Shown piece by piece: positions 8,264-17,591 of a DNA stretch of 64,000 nt. Origin of the DNA: a bacterium (Candidatus Blackallbacteria) CG13_big_fil_rev_8_21_14_2_50_49_14 (GTDB lineage: Bacteria; Cyanobacteriota; Sericytochromatia; UBA7694); the NCBI GenBank assembly GCA_002783405.1, contig PFGG01000009.1:18257-82256 (forward strand), read 5' to 3'. Position 1 is the first letter of the stretch. Each line of letters starts with the position of its first letter. The translations under genes and the position numbers were made by a program. The notes under the pieces are model-generated. The model searched no databases and was not told the origin of the DNA. It saw nothing but the letters and a program-made list of their open reading frames with translations.

Positions 8264-10570
8264 CTATCGGGCCCAGTCGGGTTCATTTTCACCAGGAAAG
8301 AGACAGTCTCTCCAGCCTGGCAAGAATTTACCCAGATCCCGCGCCAGGAGCGCCCGGCTGTCCCAATCAGGATCGGGCAGGGCCACTTCCAGAGGATCGA
8401 TGGTATTCAAACGGCAGGGGTGGGTATTGCCTGTTTCCATCGCAAGCAAATCCCGTTTCCAAAAGCTGAGGGCCCGTGCCTGCCAAAGATAGCCATAGCG
8501 ATAGGCTGTTGGGTTGAGTCCCCAACCTGCGATGCGCTCAGGATCGGTACGGTAGTGGCTTTCCCTCTGTTTGACGGTTGTTTGTGCTCGGTTGAGCTGG
8601 GTTTTGGCGAACGCCAGCCAATGGGCTGCCTCTTGTTTTTGCCCGACCTGACTGAGGGCTGCATGTTCATACTCTGCAAGTTTAAAGCCCGCACGCAAGG
8701 CGTTGATTTCAAGACCCGCCACGAATTCTGCCGTAAATTCTGATGGATACTGTCTTTGCAAATTTTGGGCTTCTCTTGCCAAGGCTTTAAATTCGCTGTG
8801 CATTTGCGCTAAGAGCGGGCGAATCTCACGCAGATAAGTCTGGAGTGCCTGGGGCTGTTTGCGCAGATCTTCGGGTTCCAGCCGATCCGGTTGGGTTTGA
8901 AATCCTTTGAGAATCCCTGATTTTCGAGCCAAGGCGGCAATTTCGCTCCAGGCATCCACACCTGCCAGATAGGCCATGCCCGTATGTTTTTCAATTTCTC
9001 TGGGGTTTTTTCCCTGAAGCTGGCCCAAGACCAACAAACGGTATTGGCTGGCAATGGTTTTTTCGAGCAGTTCAGTCCAGGCCATTTGCCCTGCTCCAGC
9101 GGGTTGCAGGGCATCAAACAAGAGAAAATGTAAGGCTTCGGCTTCTGAGCTTTTACCAAAATCAGGGCTCCAAGCTGCACGGCTGCTGATCCGGTCATTC
9201 AGCCAATAGCCCCATTCAAAGCCACTTGAAAAAAGCATTTGGCCCTGAATATCCAGGGCTGGCCCTGGGTTGCCGGGCAGACGAGAGCCTGCCAAGATCC
9301 AGATATCATGCAGGCGTCTGGCGGCATAGACCGGTAAAAACAAAGGCTGGTTGATATCGTAATTGACCCAATAGCTGCTCTCAGGAAACCAAAGCAAAGG
9401 GCGTCTACCAGCTTCCTGACGGATAAACTGATGCATCTGCGAAAAATCTTGGTGTCCATAGGTGGGAGCCGGGTCGTCCAAACTGTAGATTTGAACGGTA
9501 TGGGGCATGATGCCAAGTCGGGGATCTGCGTAATGGGGCAAAAAATTAAAATTGAGCGGGGCACCCGTTTGCGGATCCCGGTAGCGCTCAGAGACTTGGC
9601 CGCTTGAAATATGGATTTTGGTATAGAAATGTTTGTGATACTGGTCTTCGAGGTGGGCGGTTGCCGTATTGAGCCAATCCAGCATCAATTGATCTCCGGC
9701 ATTGTGAAACTCACTCAAGCCCAGTTCTGTGCTTACAAAATCAAAGCCAGCTTCCATCAGCCAATCAAGATTTTCACGAATCTGTTCCTGTTCCTGACGC
9801 AGTTCACCAAAACGGGTCACCAGCCTCCAGGCATTTTGCTGCCCCAAAGCCAGCGGGACGTCGATACCGGCTTTGATGCCCCAGCGATGGGCCTGTTCTA
9901 CCAAGCTTTTCAGGCGTTTCTGTCGCAAAGTACTGCGAGAAAATCCCTGCCAAGGCCCTTTTTCAAGCAAGACCCATTCCACTTCATTTTGGCGGTTGGC
10001 GATCAACCATTCCAAATAGCTTTCCCATTCCCCCCGCAGGCTTTCCCAACCTTGGGGGTCGCTGGGGCCACCAGGGCCCCAGCCATTCAAAACATGGGTC
10101 ATTTCCAGGGGATGCATGGTGTGATGCACCAAACCTCTTTGGGGCCAGAAAGGTTTTTCTCTGTGCTGTTCTCCCGCTGAGGGCAGATTCAGCTGGGGGG
10201 GCGAGAGCACCTGAAAAGGATGATTGAAACGAAAACCCAGACGCTCGAGCAGGGCATAACTTCCGTAAAGCAGGCCCCGGTTGGTGGGATCGTCTTTTTC
10301 TACCTTGCCCCAGACCTGAAGTGTGAGCCCTTCAGGGGTCTTTTGGGCCTGCCATAAAAATTCTTCTTCAGCCAGATCAACAGGTGCTGGGGAGGTTCCC
10401 AACTCCAGCCTGAGTTGAACAGGCACTTCAATTTTCTCGAAATGCTGGACAATGCGTTGGCAGATTTCTGAGGGCATGCTCTGGCCACAGGCGATATGAA
10501 TGGCTTGGGCCTCAGCTTTGAGCGGGGTGAGCAGGGTCAGGGCCAGAAGGGCTGCGCTCCACTTAAACAT
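8264..10570 (-). CDS. Large secreted protein, TIM-barrel / glycoside-hydrolase-like
   Basis: 768 residues from the ATG at 10570, which has AGGAAAAAAAG directly upstream; the frame extends 20 codons further without a ribosome site. A clear signal peptide (FKWSAALLALTLLTPLKAEAQA) is followed by a small alpha/beta domain to about residue 120 of the type that precedes catalytic barrels in GH20, GH67 or GH84 enzymes ('GLLYGSYALLERLGFRF'). Then comes 'RGLVHHTMHPLEM' and a long region with barrel-like steps: 'HRWGIKAGIDVPLALG', 'WLMEAGFDFVSTELGLSEFH', 'PLLWFPESSYWVNYDIN'. Glutamates in STELGLSEF and FPESSYW are candidate acids. The last about 200 residues are helical. Catalytic family and substrate are not recognised; a non-enzymatic sugar-binding role is possible. 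Confidence 0.62.
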   Translation of the reverse strand: MFKWSAALLALTLLTPLKAEAQAIHIACGQSMPSEICQRIVQHFEKIEVPVQLRLELGTSPAPVDLAEEEFLWQAQKTPEGLTLQVWGKVEKDDPTNRGLLYGSYALLERLGFRFNHPFQVLSPPQLNLPSAGEQHREKPFWPQRGLVHHTMHPLEMTHVLNGWGPGGPSDPQGWESLRGEWESYLEWLIANRQNEVEWVLLEKGPWQGFSRSTLRQKRLKSLVEQAHRWGIKAGIDVPLALGQQNAWRLVTRFGELRQEQEQIRENLDWLMEAGFDFVSTELGLSEFHNAGDQLMLDWLNTATAHLEDQYHKHFYTKIHISSGQVSERYRDPQTGAPLNFNFLPHYADPRLGIMPHTVQIYSLDDPAPTYGHQDFSQMHQFIRQEAGRRPLLWFPESSYWVNYDINQPLFLPVYAARRLHDIWILAGSRLPGNPGPALDIQGQMLFSSGFEWGYWLNDRISSRAAWSPDFGKSSEAEALHFLLFDALQPAGAGQMAWTELLEKTIASQYRLLVLGQLQGKNPREIEKHTGMAYLAGVDAWSEIAALARKSGILKGFQTQPDRLEPEDLRKQPQALQTYLREIRPLLAQMHSEFKALAREAQNLQRQYPSEFTAEFVAGLEINALRAGFKLAEYEHAALSQVGQKQEAAHWLAFAKTQLNRAQTTVKQRESHYRTDPERIAGWGLNPTAYRYGYLWQARALSFWKRDLLAMETGNTHPCRLNTIDPLEVALPDPDWDSRALLARDLGKFLPGWRDCLFPGENEPDWAR

Positions 10571-10743
10571 CTTTTTTTCCTGGATCAATCGTGATAATTC
10601 AGAATGACACGGATGAAAGACCCACGACAAGCTTGCGTTGCTCTGAATTGTAGTGGGCTGGACCTTGGCTGTGAGAGATGTACCCTTGTCAGCGCTTGGG
10701 CTCAGTTAGAATAGAAGCAAGTTAGTACCTGGAGCACGCCCGC

Positions 10744-12132
10744 ATGAAAGGCCTTCTCAACTGCCGTTTACCTGATCCCCCCTTTGATCAATCCCTGCCT
10801 TTCCCGATTTGGTTGGCTCCGGTTTGTGAGAAACCGGTTTTGGAGTATTATTTTGACCTTTTTCTCTATTTGGGGGTGACAGAGATTTTACTTGTCGATT
10901 ATTTACAGACCCCAGAAATTTCTGCTCGCTATGGCACGGGAGCTGCCTGGGGCATTCAGCTCAGTTATATTGAAGGTTTATCGGGCGAGGTTTTGCCTGA
11001 AACCTTAGAGCGTTTAAAGCATCATCTTCAGGATGATTTGCTTGTGGTGGATGGCCCTCTTTTTCCCTTTTATGATCGTCAGACCCTGAAAACCCTTCAA
11101 CTTCCCCGTGAAACGGGGATTTACAGTTTGAATCAAAGGCATTTGGACCTCACCGACAATATTCTTTTGGTTTCGCATCAACTCCTGAATACCTTGGTGA
11201 GTGAGAATCGTTTTGATGCCTGGATCCAGGTACCTTTGGACTACCATCCCGAGGTGCGTTTTCCCGTTATTCCGCTGCACAGTCTGGCTGCCTATCTTCA
11301 GATCAATCTTGAAATTCTGGGGCGTGCTGAGCGTTTTGAACTTCAGGCGGTGCAGGAGCCCGATAAAATCTGGAAAGGCAGAAATGTTCATGTTCAGACT
11401 GAAGCGCAGCTGGGCTCGCCTCTTTGGTTGGGAACAGATACGGTTCTCGGAGCGGGTGCGCAGGTTTCACGCAGTCTTTTAACCGGACACGTCAGAGTGG
11501 AAGATGAGACCCAGCTTCAAGAATGTTTGGTGATTGGCCCCAGCTATTTGCAAGGCGTGAATCTGCAACGCAAGTTTGTGATTGGGCAAGAGATTCTTCA
11601 CCCTGCCAGCGGCCAAAGAGAGCGCTTGCAGATTGAGTGGGCTCAGCAAAATCGACTTCAGGAGCCCGCTGCACGCTTAGAAAAACTCAGTTGGGAAAAA
11701 GACTGGATAGAGAATTTTTTACGCAATCGGCGCAAGGCCTATGCCTTTTTAGAACGCTTTGCACGTTTTCAGAACAAGCGATTTTATGCGAATGCCCAGG
11801 GCCAACTCTTGGAGCTGCCGGTGTTTAAACAGCGCAAACAGCCAGCTCTGCCTGAAAAATGGTTTTACCATTACCAATTGGACAAGGTGCCTTGGTATGA
11901 GGCGGTTCTGAAGGGCGAGCTTTGGTTGGTGGGCAACCAATTGCAGGAAGAAGGCCCCGCAGGATGGGAAAGGGTGAATCAACTGCCTGTCTATGCCCCT
12001 GGCATTTATGCCTATGCCAATTTGCCCGAGCTGGCCCATCTGCCAATGAATGAACTCTATTATTGCAATGCTGCCAGCCTGGATTTAGATCGCTGGATTT
12101 TGGAGCAAAGCTTAAAAGACCTAAATGCTTGA
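10744..12132 (+). CDS. Nucleotidyltransferase-like protein with left-handed helix repeats, catalytic loop missing
   Basis: 462 residues. Residues 20-80 follow the fold of sugar-phosphate nucleotidyltransferases: 'PIWLAPVCEKPVLEYYFDLF', then 'LGVTEILLVDYLQTPEI' and 'YGTGAAWGIQLSYIEG', which mirror the P-V-x-x-K-P-x-x-E-Y, L-G-V-x-E-I and Y-G-D-G-x-x-x-G-I-x-I-x-Y blocks. The usual N-terminal G-G-x-G-T-R-L loop that holds the nucleotide is absent; the protein starts instead with KGLLNCRLPDPPF. Residues about 205-280 look like hexapeptide repeats ('LGTDTVLGAGAQVSRSLL', 'VEDETQLQECLVIG'). The remaining about 180 residues are unfamiliar. GGAG lies upstream of the ATG. It may be an inactive, regulatory relative of NDP-sugar pyrophosphorylases. 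The end overlaps the next, convergent gene by 12 bases. Confidence 0.6.
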   Translation: MKGLLNCRLPDPPFDQSLPFPIWLAPVCEKPVLEYYFDLFLYLGVTEILLVDYLQTPEISARYGTGAAWGIQLSYIEGLSGEVLPETLERLKHHLQDDLLVVDGPLFPFYDRQTLKTLQLPRETGIYSLNQRHLDLTDNILLVSHQLLNTLVSENRFDAWIQVPLDYHPEVRFPVIPLHSLAAYLQINLEILGRAERFELQAVQEPDKIWKGRNVHVQTEAQLGSPLWLGTDTVLGAGAQVSRSLLTGHVRVEDETQLQECLVIGPSYLQGVNLQRKFVIGQEILHPASGQRERLQIEWAQQNRLQEPAARLEKLSWEKDWIENFLRNRRKAYAFLERFARFQNKRFYANAQGQLLELPVFKQRKQPALPEKWFYHYQLDKVPWYEAVLKGELWLVGNQLQEEGPAGWERVNQLPVYAPGIYAYANLPELAHLPMNELYYCNAASLDLDRWILEQSLKDLNA

Positions 12133-12522
12133 ACGGCTGCGCATTTTGGCGTTCATGGCGTATTTATTATAGGCCATTTGCATAATATCCGTGAAAATCA
12201 CACGCATCAGACCTTCCTGTAAAACGGTAAAGGTATCCTGAATCATGTGAGAATCAACTTCAAAAGCGGATTGAATCCGGCTGTATTCTTTGAGAAACTG
12301 GTTGATTTTGATCTGACGCAAAAGGCCGTCCTGATCGACGAGCGTGATAAAATTGGGCCCCAAAAGTTTATGCGCATCTTCTGACCAAAAAGCCTTTTCG
12401 GTCAAAACCAGATCGCGACGACGGGGTTGTTTGATCGTAAAGATCATCGGTGCGAAATTGAGCATGGCCTGGGTTTTCATTTTAAACTCAATCGATTCTA
12501 CGATAAAATTTTCAGCTGACAT
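12121..12522 (-). CDS. Uncharacterised 133-residue soluble protein
   Basis: Not recognised. AAAGGGG sits about seven bases before the ATG, and the reading is coding-like throughout. The N-terminal half is probably beta-rich ('NFIVESIEFKMKTQAMLNFA', 'MIFTIKQPRRRDLVLTEKAF'), with a basic PRRRD turn, and the C-terminal half is helical ('FLKEYSRIQSAFEVDSHMIQ'). No signal peptide, membrane helix, cysteine cluster or known catalytic motif is seen. It is convergent with, and overlaps by 12 bases, the nucleotidyltransferase-like gene and is divergent from the amylase gene about 190 bases away. The regular shape suggests a small domain such as a PilZ-like or PH-like barrel, but the PilZ motifs (RxxxR and DxSxxG) are not present, so no function is assigned. 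Confidence 0.6.
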   Translation of the reverse strand: MSAENFIVESIEFKMKTQAMLNFAPMIFTIKQPRRRDLVLTEKAFWSEDAHKLLGPNFITLVDQDGLLRQIKINQFLKEYSRIQSAFEVDSHMIQDTFTVLQEGLMRVIFTDIMQMAYNKYAMNAKMRSRSSI

Positions 12523-12713
12523 CGCAGGCCCCTTTATTACATTTTTGATGCTTTTATCATATCATACCTTGAGTACACTCTCTGAGCGGCCCTGGCGAAG
12601 AGGATAGTGCCGATTGAATTGTTAAATAATTTAAATTTTAAGAAAGTTTTTCTTAAGAACACGTGATATTATCCATGTGGTCCCGTGTGTCTTTCACCGA
12701 ATCTGGAGGTCCT

Positions 12714-14324
12714 ATGCGAAAAATCCATCCCTTTAAAACCGCTTTGAGTACCACTTTGGCATCTGCTCTGCTCTTTTCAGGTTGCAGTATGCTGCCTGGC
12801 AATGCCCGGAGTGTACAGAATCTTGCTCCTGCCCCCCTGAACCGCCTGGCTGCCAATGCCGCGCCTGTCCGCGCACAGAGTAAATCGACTGATCTGCGCA
12901 GCGCCAGCCGTATCTGGCAAGACGAAATTATCTATTTCGTCTTTACCGATCGGTTCTCCAACGGCGATCGCAGCAACGATTTCAATGTTCAGAACAATCC
13001 TTGGGCCTACCATGGCGGGGATCTTCAAGGGGTTATCAATAAGCTCGATTATATTAAGGATTTGGGGGCCACAGCGATTTGGCTGACGCCCATTATCGAC
13101 AATCGAGACAATGGCTTTGTCGCCGATTTTGGCGGAGGACACAAACAGGAAATCTGGGGCTATCACGGCTATTGGTTTAAAGACTTTTATAAGATAGATG
13201 AGCATTTGGGCGATATGGCCAAGTTGAAACAATTGGTCGCTGAAGCGCATCGCCGGGGCATTAAAATCCTTTTGGATATTGTCGCCAACCATACCGATTA
13301 TGATCATCCTTTTGCAGTGCAGGGCAAAGCCAAGGGCAGCAAATACTATAATTGGTTCAACCACAACGGTGTGATCAAAGACTGGAACAACCAGTGGTGG
13401 GTTGAAAATGGCGAACTGGCAGAATTGCCTGACTTGAATCAAAGCAACCCAGAAACAGCCCGATATATCATTGATGCGATGAAATGGTGGATTACCCAGT
13501 CGGGTGTGGATGGTTTCCGGATTGATACGGTCAAACACGTACCCCGCAGTTTCTGGCAACAATTTAACCGTGAGATACGTGCCTTTGCTGGGAATGACTT
13601 CCTGCTCTTGGGTGAGATTTACACGGGCTACCCTGAATTCCAGGCAGATTATCTACGCGAGGGCATGCATTCTGCTTTTGACTTCCCACTTTATTACGCC
13701 ATCAAAGACGCCTTGGGTGGGGGCCAAAGCATGCGCCGTTTGGGTGAAATTTTTGATAAAGACGGGGTCTATCCCGACGCTTCTTTGCTTTCGCCTTTTA
13801 TCGACAACCATGATGTGCCCCGCTTTGTACATGAAGCCTCGGGTGATAAACGCAAACGCCTGATGTTGAGTATTGCTTTTATCATGTCAATTCGTGGCTT
13901 GCCCATGCTCTATTACGGCACTGAAGTCGGCTTGCCGGGTGGGCCTGATCCTGACAACCGTCGGGACATGGATTTTAACCGTGACAGTGGTTTACGGGAT
14001 TATGTGAAATTCATGACCAATCTGCGCAAACAAAACCGGGCCATGCGTCGCGGTCGTCAGCTCGAAATGTGGAAAGACGAACAGGTCTATGGTTTTACCC
14101 GTCTGACAGAAAATGCGGCTGAAGAGATGATTGCCGTTTTCAACAATAGCGAACAGCCCCAAACCCGTCAAATTCCCCTGCGTGCTGAAAGCCCGAACAA
14201 GGCAAGCCAGAATCGCTTGGTGAATCTGCTCAATCCGCAGGAAACCCTTCAAATTCAGGGGGGAGCGATCCAGGTCACTGTGCCCCCGCTCTCTGCTGCG
14301 ATTTATCGTTTGAGCGGCAAATAA
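12714..14324 (+). CDS. Alpha-amylase family (GH13) lipoprotein
   Basis: 536 residues from the ATG at 12714, which has a perfect GGAGGT seven bases upstream. The lipoprotein signal ends with FSGC (Cys 24). All GH13 conserved regions are present in order: 'DIVANH', 'GFRIDTVKH' with the nucleophile Asp at about 270, 'LLGEIYTG' with the acid Glu at about 299, and 'FIDNHDVPRF' with the transition-state Asp. Other family blocks include 'YFVFTDRFSNGD' and 'LGATAIWLTPI'. A short C-terminal beta domain follows. It hydrolyses or transfers alpha-glucosidic links in starch, glycogen or maltodextrins, probably from the cell surface or periplasm. It stands as a single gene between a divergent small gene and a strong terminator. 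A TTCTTAAGAA palindrome lies upstream at about 12651. Confidence 0.93.
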   Translation: MRKIHPFKTALSTTLASALLFSGCSMLPGNARSVQNLAPAPLNRLAANAAPVRAQSKSTDLRSASRIWQDEIIYFVFTDRFSNGDRSNDFNVQNNPWAYHGGDLQGVINKLDYIKDLGATAIWLTPIIDNRDNGFVADFGGGHKQEIWGYHGYWFKDFYKIDEHLGDMAKLKQLVAEAHRRGIKILLDIVANHTDYDHPFAVQGKAKGSKYYNWFNHNGVIKDWNNQWWVENGELAELPDLNQSNPETARYIIDAMKWWITQSGVDGFRIDTVKHVPRSFWQQFNREIRAFAGNDFLLLGEIYTGYPEFQADYLREGMHSAFDFPLYYAIKDALGGGQSMRRLGEIFDKDGVYPDASLLSPFIDNHDVPRFVHEASGDKRKRLMLSIAFIMSIRGLPMLYYGTEVGLPGGPDPDNRRDMDFNRDSGLRDYVKFMTNLRKQNRAMRRGRQLEMWKDEQVYGFTRLTENAAEEMIAVFNNSEQPQTRQIPLRAESPNKASQNRLVNLLNPQETLQIQGGAIQVTVPPLSAAIYRLSGK

Positions 14325-14341
14325 AGCCAAAATGGTATTGT

Positions 14342-14384
14342 GAACCCGCTAAGCACTCTCAGCAGCGCTTAGCGGGTTCTTTTG
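14342..14384. terminator. Intrinsic terminator between convergent genes
   Basis: GAACCCGCTAAGC pairs with GCTTAGCGGGTTC across 12 bases, followed by CTTTTGATT on the plus strand. It closes the amylase gene and, being symmetric, could also stop transcripts arriving from the minus-strand carrier gene that ends at 14451. Confidence 0.85.
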
Positions 14385-14450
14385 ATTGGAAGATCCTTTG
14401 ATCCAATCAAAACTTTGTTTGGAAATATCAGACCCACACGTGATAGTGGT

Positions 14451-17400
14451 TTAAGTATGCTGTGAACTGGGAAGATAGGATTCCATTTGGGTGAGATTTT
14501 CCCCCAATCGTTTAGACAGAATTTCCAAGAGACTGCGCGCAAAAACGGGATAGGTTTCTACCACGTCGATAAAATCTTCTCTTCCGATCCGAAGCAGTTC
14601 GCAATTGCTGAGCGTTCTGACGCTTCCCAATCGGGGAGAGGCATTGAGAATTTCCACTTCTCCGAAACATTCTCCAGTTCCCAGACGGGTGACTTCGCGC
14701 CCATTGCGTTCTACGATGACTTCGCCTTTGTTGATGACATAAAAGGCATCGCCGGGTGAACCCTGTTTAAAGACGCGGGTATTGACTGGCAATAAAATTT
14801 CTTCGGCAGTATGGGCTACGGGCGTCAGTTCTTCTGCGCGAAACTGATTGAAGAGCTGGGTTTTCTTTAATAAAAAGACTTTGTCTAAGAGTTGAAACAC
14901 GTTTTTTTCCTCCTCAGTACTGGGGGCCGGGTTGCGAACCCAAGTGGCGATTCGATTCAGCCAAAGATCCTCTTGAATCAGGGTGCTGCTCCACCAGGAC
15001 TGGCCAATATAAGCGTCAATAAAATCACGATCCCGGCCCAGTGCCAAGCGTTTTTCCATTGGAATTTCATCCATCAGCGGCAGGGTCAGTTCGACCAGAT
15101 CCCGGCTCAGGGTATAGTTTAAGACCTCTAAACTCAAGGCCCGGTAGTGGGGGGCCTGGCTTTTGAAGTTCAGATAGGCCTTGTACATTTCATTGGGATT
15201 ATAGAGCAGGGCAAAGAGTTTAAACAGCATATTCTGCACAAAAAGGATGCGCTGTTTGAGTTCCTGCTGTAAAAGTGGGGCCCGCTCACGGTTGATGGGA
15301 TTGCTCTGCAGCAGGGAAAGCAGAAAATAATAGGAATATCCAAAGCGAAACTCACGTTGGATCTGGTAATGAATAATGTGGTTGTATTCTGAAAGATTAA
15401 ACATGAGCTTGCGGCGCAGGTTTGTGCAGGCTTTAAGTGCTTGGTATTTGTGTCGGACATGGGGTTCTTGTAAAATTTCAAGCAGGCTGGCAATGGCCTG
15501 GGGCGTTTCAAAACTGCTCAGCAGTCGGATGAGTTCTTGGCGATAGTCATGGCTGCTGGTATTTTTTTTAAATTCTTTCACGGCCTGGGGCAGGATCAAT
15601 TCGGCGGGAAAGTGTTGCAGACTGTACAAGGCTTCACGGGTGGTGCGACGATCTTCAAGTGCTTTGAAGAGTTGCGGCATGAGCTTGGGTTCAGGGGTGA
15701 GGCCTGCGGCGTTTAAACACACTTTCCTGATTTCAACAGCTTCGGAAGCCAACAGTTCGGCAAAATCTTTGCGGAAATAGCGAATCCCGATCGCCCCCAT
15801 AATACTGGCTGCTGCACAGAGTTCTTCCTGTTTTTGACTGCCCATTAAACTTTTTAAATGTTCTGCTCCTGCCAGGACGCCTTCAATGCCCCCCCGTGTA
15901 AACAGAAAGACGGTAGCTTCAGCCTGTACCGCCAGATGTGTGTCTTTGAGGTGTTCAATCGCGATGGCGTTGATCGACTCATCTCCCATATGCTGCAAGG
16001 CCTGAAAACAGGCTTGGCGAACCCTTCCCACCCGCTCGTGGCGCAGCAGGTGTAAAACGATATCCACCAGATCTGGATTGGCTTGATGGCGAAGAATATG
16101 CATGGCCGTTTCGCGTACATAGGGATTTTCGTGTTCTATCAGAGGCAGAAGTTGATCCTGAGGAAGTCGCAAGGCATGGGTTTTCAATAATTCGAGCGAA
16201 AACAGCACCATTTCTGGATTGTCCTGGGCCAGGCTTTCTTCAATTCGGGCACTGGAAAGTTGAATGGGAGACTCGTTGCTTTCTTCATCTACCAAAAGGC
16301 GTTTGCGCATCAGGGATTCATGCAAGCTTTGGGTATAGGGTTTTTTCAGTTCAAGACTGATCAGAATGCCCGCGAGGGCAAAGGTCAGGCTTAAAATTGC
16401 CAGGCCAAGCGTATTGCCCTGCATGACAAAAATGGCCAAGCTGACCAAGGGGACTGTGGCCAGCCCCAGAATGCCATTGACTGTGAGTTTGAGCTGGCGG
16501 CGGGTAGTGGAATCAAAAGGCAGATAGACCAATTCTGTGGCGGTTTTAAAGACTGAATTGCGTGTAATCTGTTCAAAGAATTTGGTGGCTGTAATCGAAA
16601 ACAATGAAGGCCTGAAAATAAAATAACCCATGCCCATGCTCAAAGCGACAGGGGTCAGGGCCATGCCGAATACCACGCCATAGGCGTTGATCAGACGGTT
16701 TTCGACAAGGGCTTGGATAATCAGCACGCAGATATTGGTGATCGCAAGATAAGTGCCCATATAGGCGGTAATTTCGTTCTGACTAAAATGCCCTCGCAAT
16801 TGCACCTGCAGATGATAATCTGCGATCGTCGAAGAGGCTCTGACGCTGATCAGAATCAAGATCATCAAGAGCAGCAAACGATTTCCCAGGATGCCTTTCA
16901 TGAATTCTTGCAGTTGTTCCTGCAAGGAGTTTTGTTCTGCACTTTGTGTGCTTGCATTTGCTCCAGGATGTGTCAGGCTGTATCTTTGCAGGATCAGGCT
17001 CAGTCCTGAAAAGACACTCAAAAGAAGAACACAGATAAACAGCAGATTTTCGGTGCCTAAGCTGCTGGCCAGTGAAAGGCTGATCCAACCCCCACTGATG
17101 GCGCCAATCGTGCCGCCAAAGCCAATCAACGGAAAAAGACGTTTGGCTTTGCGGCTGTCGAGGCAATCCCCATACAGGCTCCAGGTTTGAAGCAAGGTCA
17201 AACCCAGAAACGTATCACAGCAAATCGGCAGCACAAAGCGTATCCAAGCCGCTTTGCTGAGCAAGAGAAAACGCCCGCTCAACAGAATCCCAATAAAGAT
17301 CAGGCCCAAACCGATGCTTTCATATTTTCTGTCAATTTTTCCCAAAACAAAGCGGGAATAGACCACCGAGAGCACAAAGGTTAAAATCGATTCTGCTAGA

Positions 17401-17591
17401 AAATACCAGGGGTACCAACTGGAGTCAAAGGCACCTAAAAATAAGCCGGTATTCAAACTGCGTTGCAGCGATTGGTTACACAGTGCGACTGAAAAATGCA
17501 GCAGCATGAGCAAGAGCAGGCCCCATTCGTTGCTACGTACACCCACAAAAGCATTGACGCGCCGAAGTCCCTGTTTCAAAAGACTACTCAA
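14451..17591 (-). CDS. NTT (ATP/ADP translocase)-like carrier fused to HEAT repeats and a cyclic-nucleotide-binding domain
   Basis: 1046 residues in three parts. Residues about 20-420 hold 11-12 membrane helices in the MFS-like pattern of plastid/chlamydial nucleotide transporters (TlcA/Npt1), including 'RLFPLIGFGGTIGAISGGW'. Residues about 450-820 are HEAT-type helical repeats ('ENPYVRETAMHILRHQANPD', 'VGRVRQACFQALQHMGDESI'). Residues about 905-1035 form a cNMP-binding domain: 'FKQGSPGDAFYVINKGEV', then 'GECFGEVEILNASPRLGSV', which retains the FGE and PR of the phosphate-binding cassette. It starts with TTG inside a TTGA overlap with the upstream MBL hydrolase gene, so translation is likely coupled. 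True nucleotide exchange is unproven; many free-living relatives have unknown substrates. Cyclic-nucleotide control of the carrier is inferred. Confidence 0.85.
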   Translation of the reverse strand: MSSLLKQGLRRVNAFVGVRSNEWGLLLLMLLHFSVALCNQSLQRSLNTGLFLGAFDSSWYPWYFLAESILTFVLSVVYSRFVLGKIDRKYESIGLGLIFIGILLSGRFLLLSKAAWIRFVLPICCDTFLGLTLLQTWSLYGDCLDSRKAKRLFPLIGFGGTIGAISGGWISLSLASSLGTENLLFICVLLLSVFSGLSLILQRYSLTHPGANASTQSAEQNSLQEQLQEFMKGILGNRLLLLMILILISVRASSTIADYHLQVQLRGHFSQNEITAYMGTYLAITNICVLIIQALVENRLINAYGVVFGMALTPVALSMGMGYFIFRPSLFSITATKFFEQITRNSVFKTATELVYLPFDSTTRRQLKLTVNGILGLATVPLVSLAIFVMQGNTLGLAILSLTFALAGILISLELKKPYTQSLHESLMRKRLLVDEESNESPIQLSSARIEESLAQDNPEMVLFSLELLKTHALRLPQDQLLPLIEHENPYVRETAMHILRHQANPDLVDIVLHLLRHERVGRVRQACFQALQHMGDESINAIAIEHLKDTHLAVQAEATVFLFTRGGIEGVLAGAEHLKSLMGSQKQEELCAAASIMGAIGIRYFRKDFAELLASEAVEIRKVCLNAAGLTPEPKLMPQLFKALEDRRTTREALYSLQHFPAELILPQAVKEFKKNTSSHDYRQELIRLLSSFETPQAIASLLEILQEPHVRHKYQALKACTNLRRKLMFNLSEYNHIIHYQIQREFRFGYSYYFLLSLLQSNPINRERAPLLQQELKQRILFVQNMLFKLFALLYNPNEMYKAYLNFKSQAPHYRALSLEVLNYTLSRDLVELTLPLMDEIPMEKRLALGRDRDFIDAYIGQSWWSSTLIQEDLWLNRIATWVRNPAPSTEEEKNVFQLLDKVFLLKKTQLFNQFRAEELTPVAHTAEEILLPVNTRVFKQGSPGDAFYVINKGEVIVERNGREVTRLGTGECFGEVEILNASPRLGSVRTLSNCELLRIGREDFIDVVETYPVFARSLLEILSKRLGENLTQMESYLPSSQHT

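Noticed and set aside
8063..8743. 226-codon plus-strand open frame across the Lon-domain and barrel-like genes
   Set aside because: It lies antisense to two better-supported genes with ribosome sites and motifs, and shows no domain pattern of its own.
9611..10180. 189-codon plus-strand open frame inside the secreted barrel-like gene
   Set aside because: Antisense shadow with F/Q/H-rich composition and no ribosome site.
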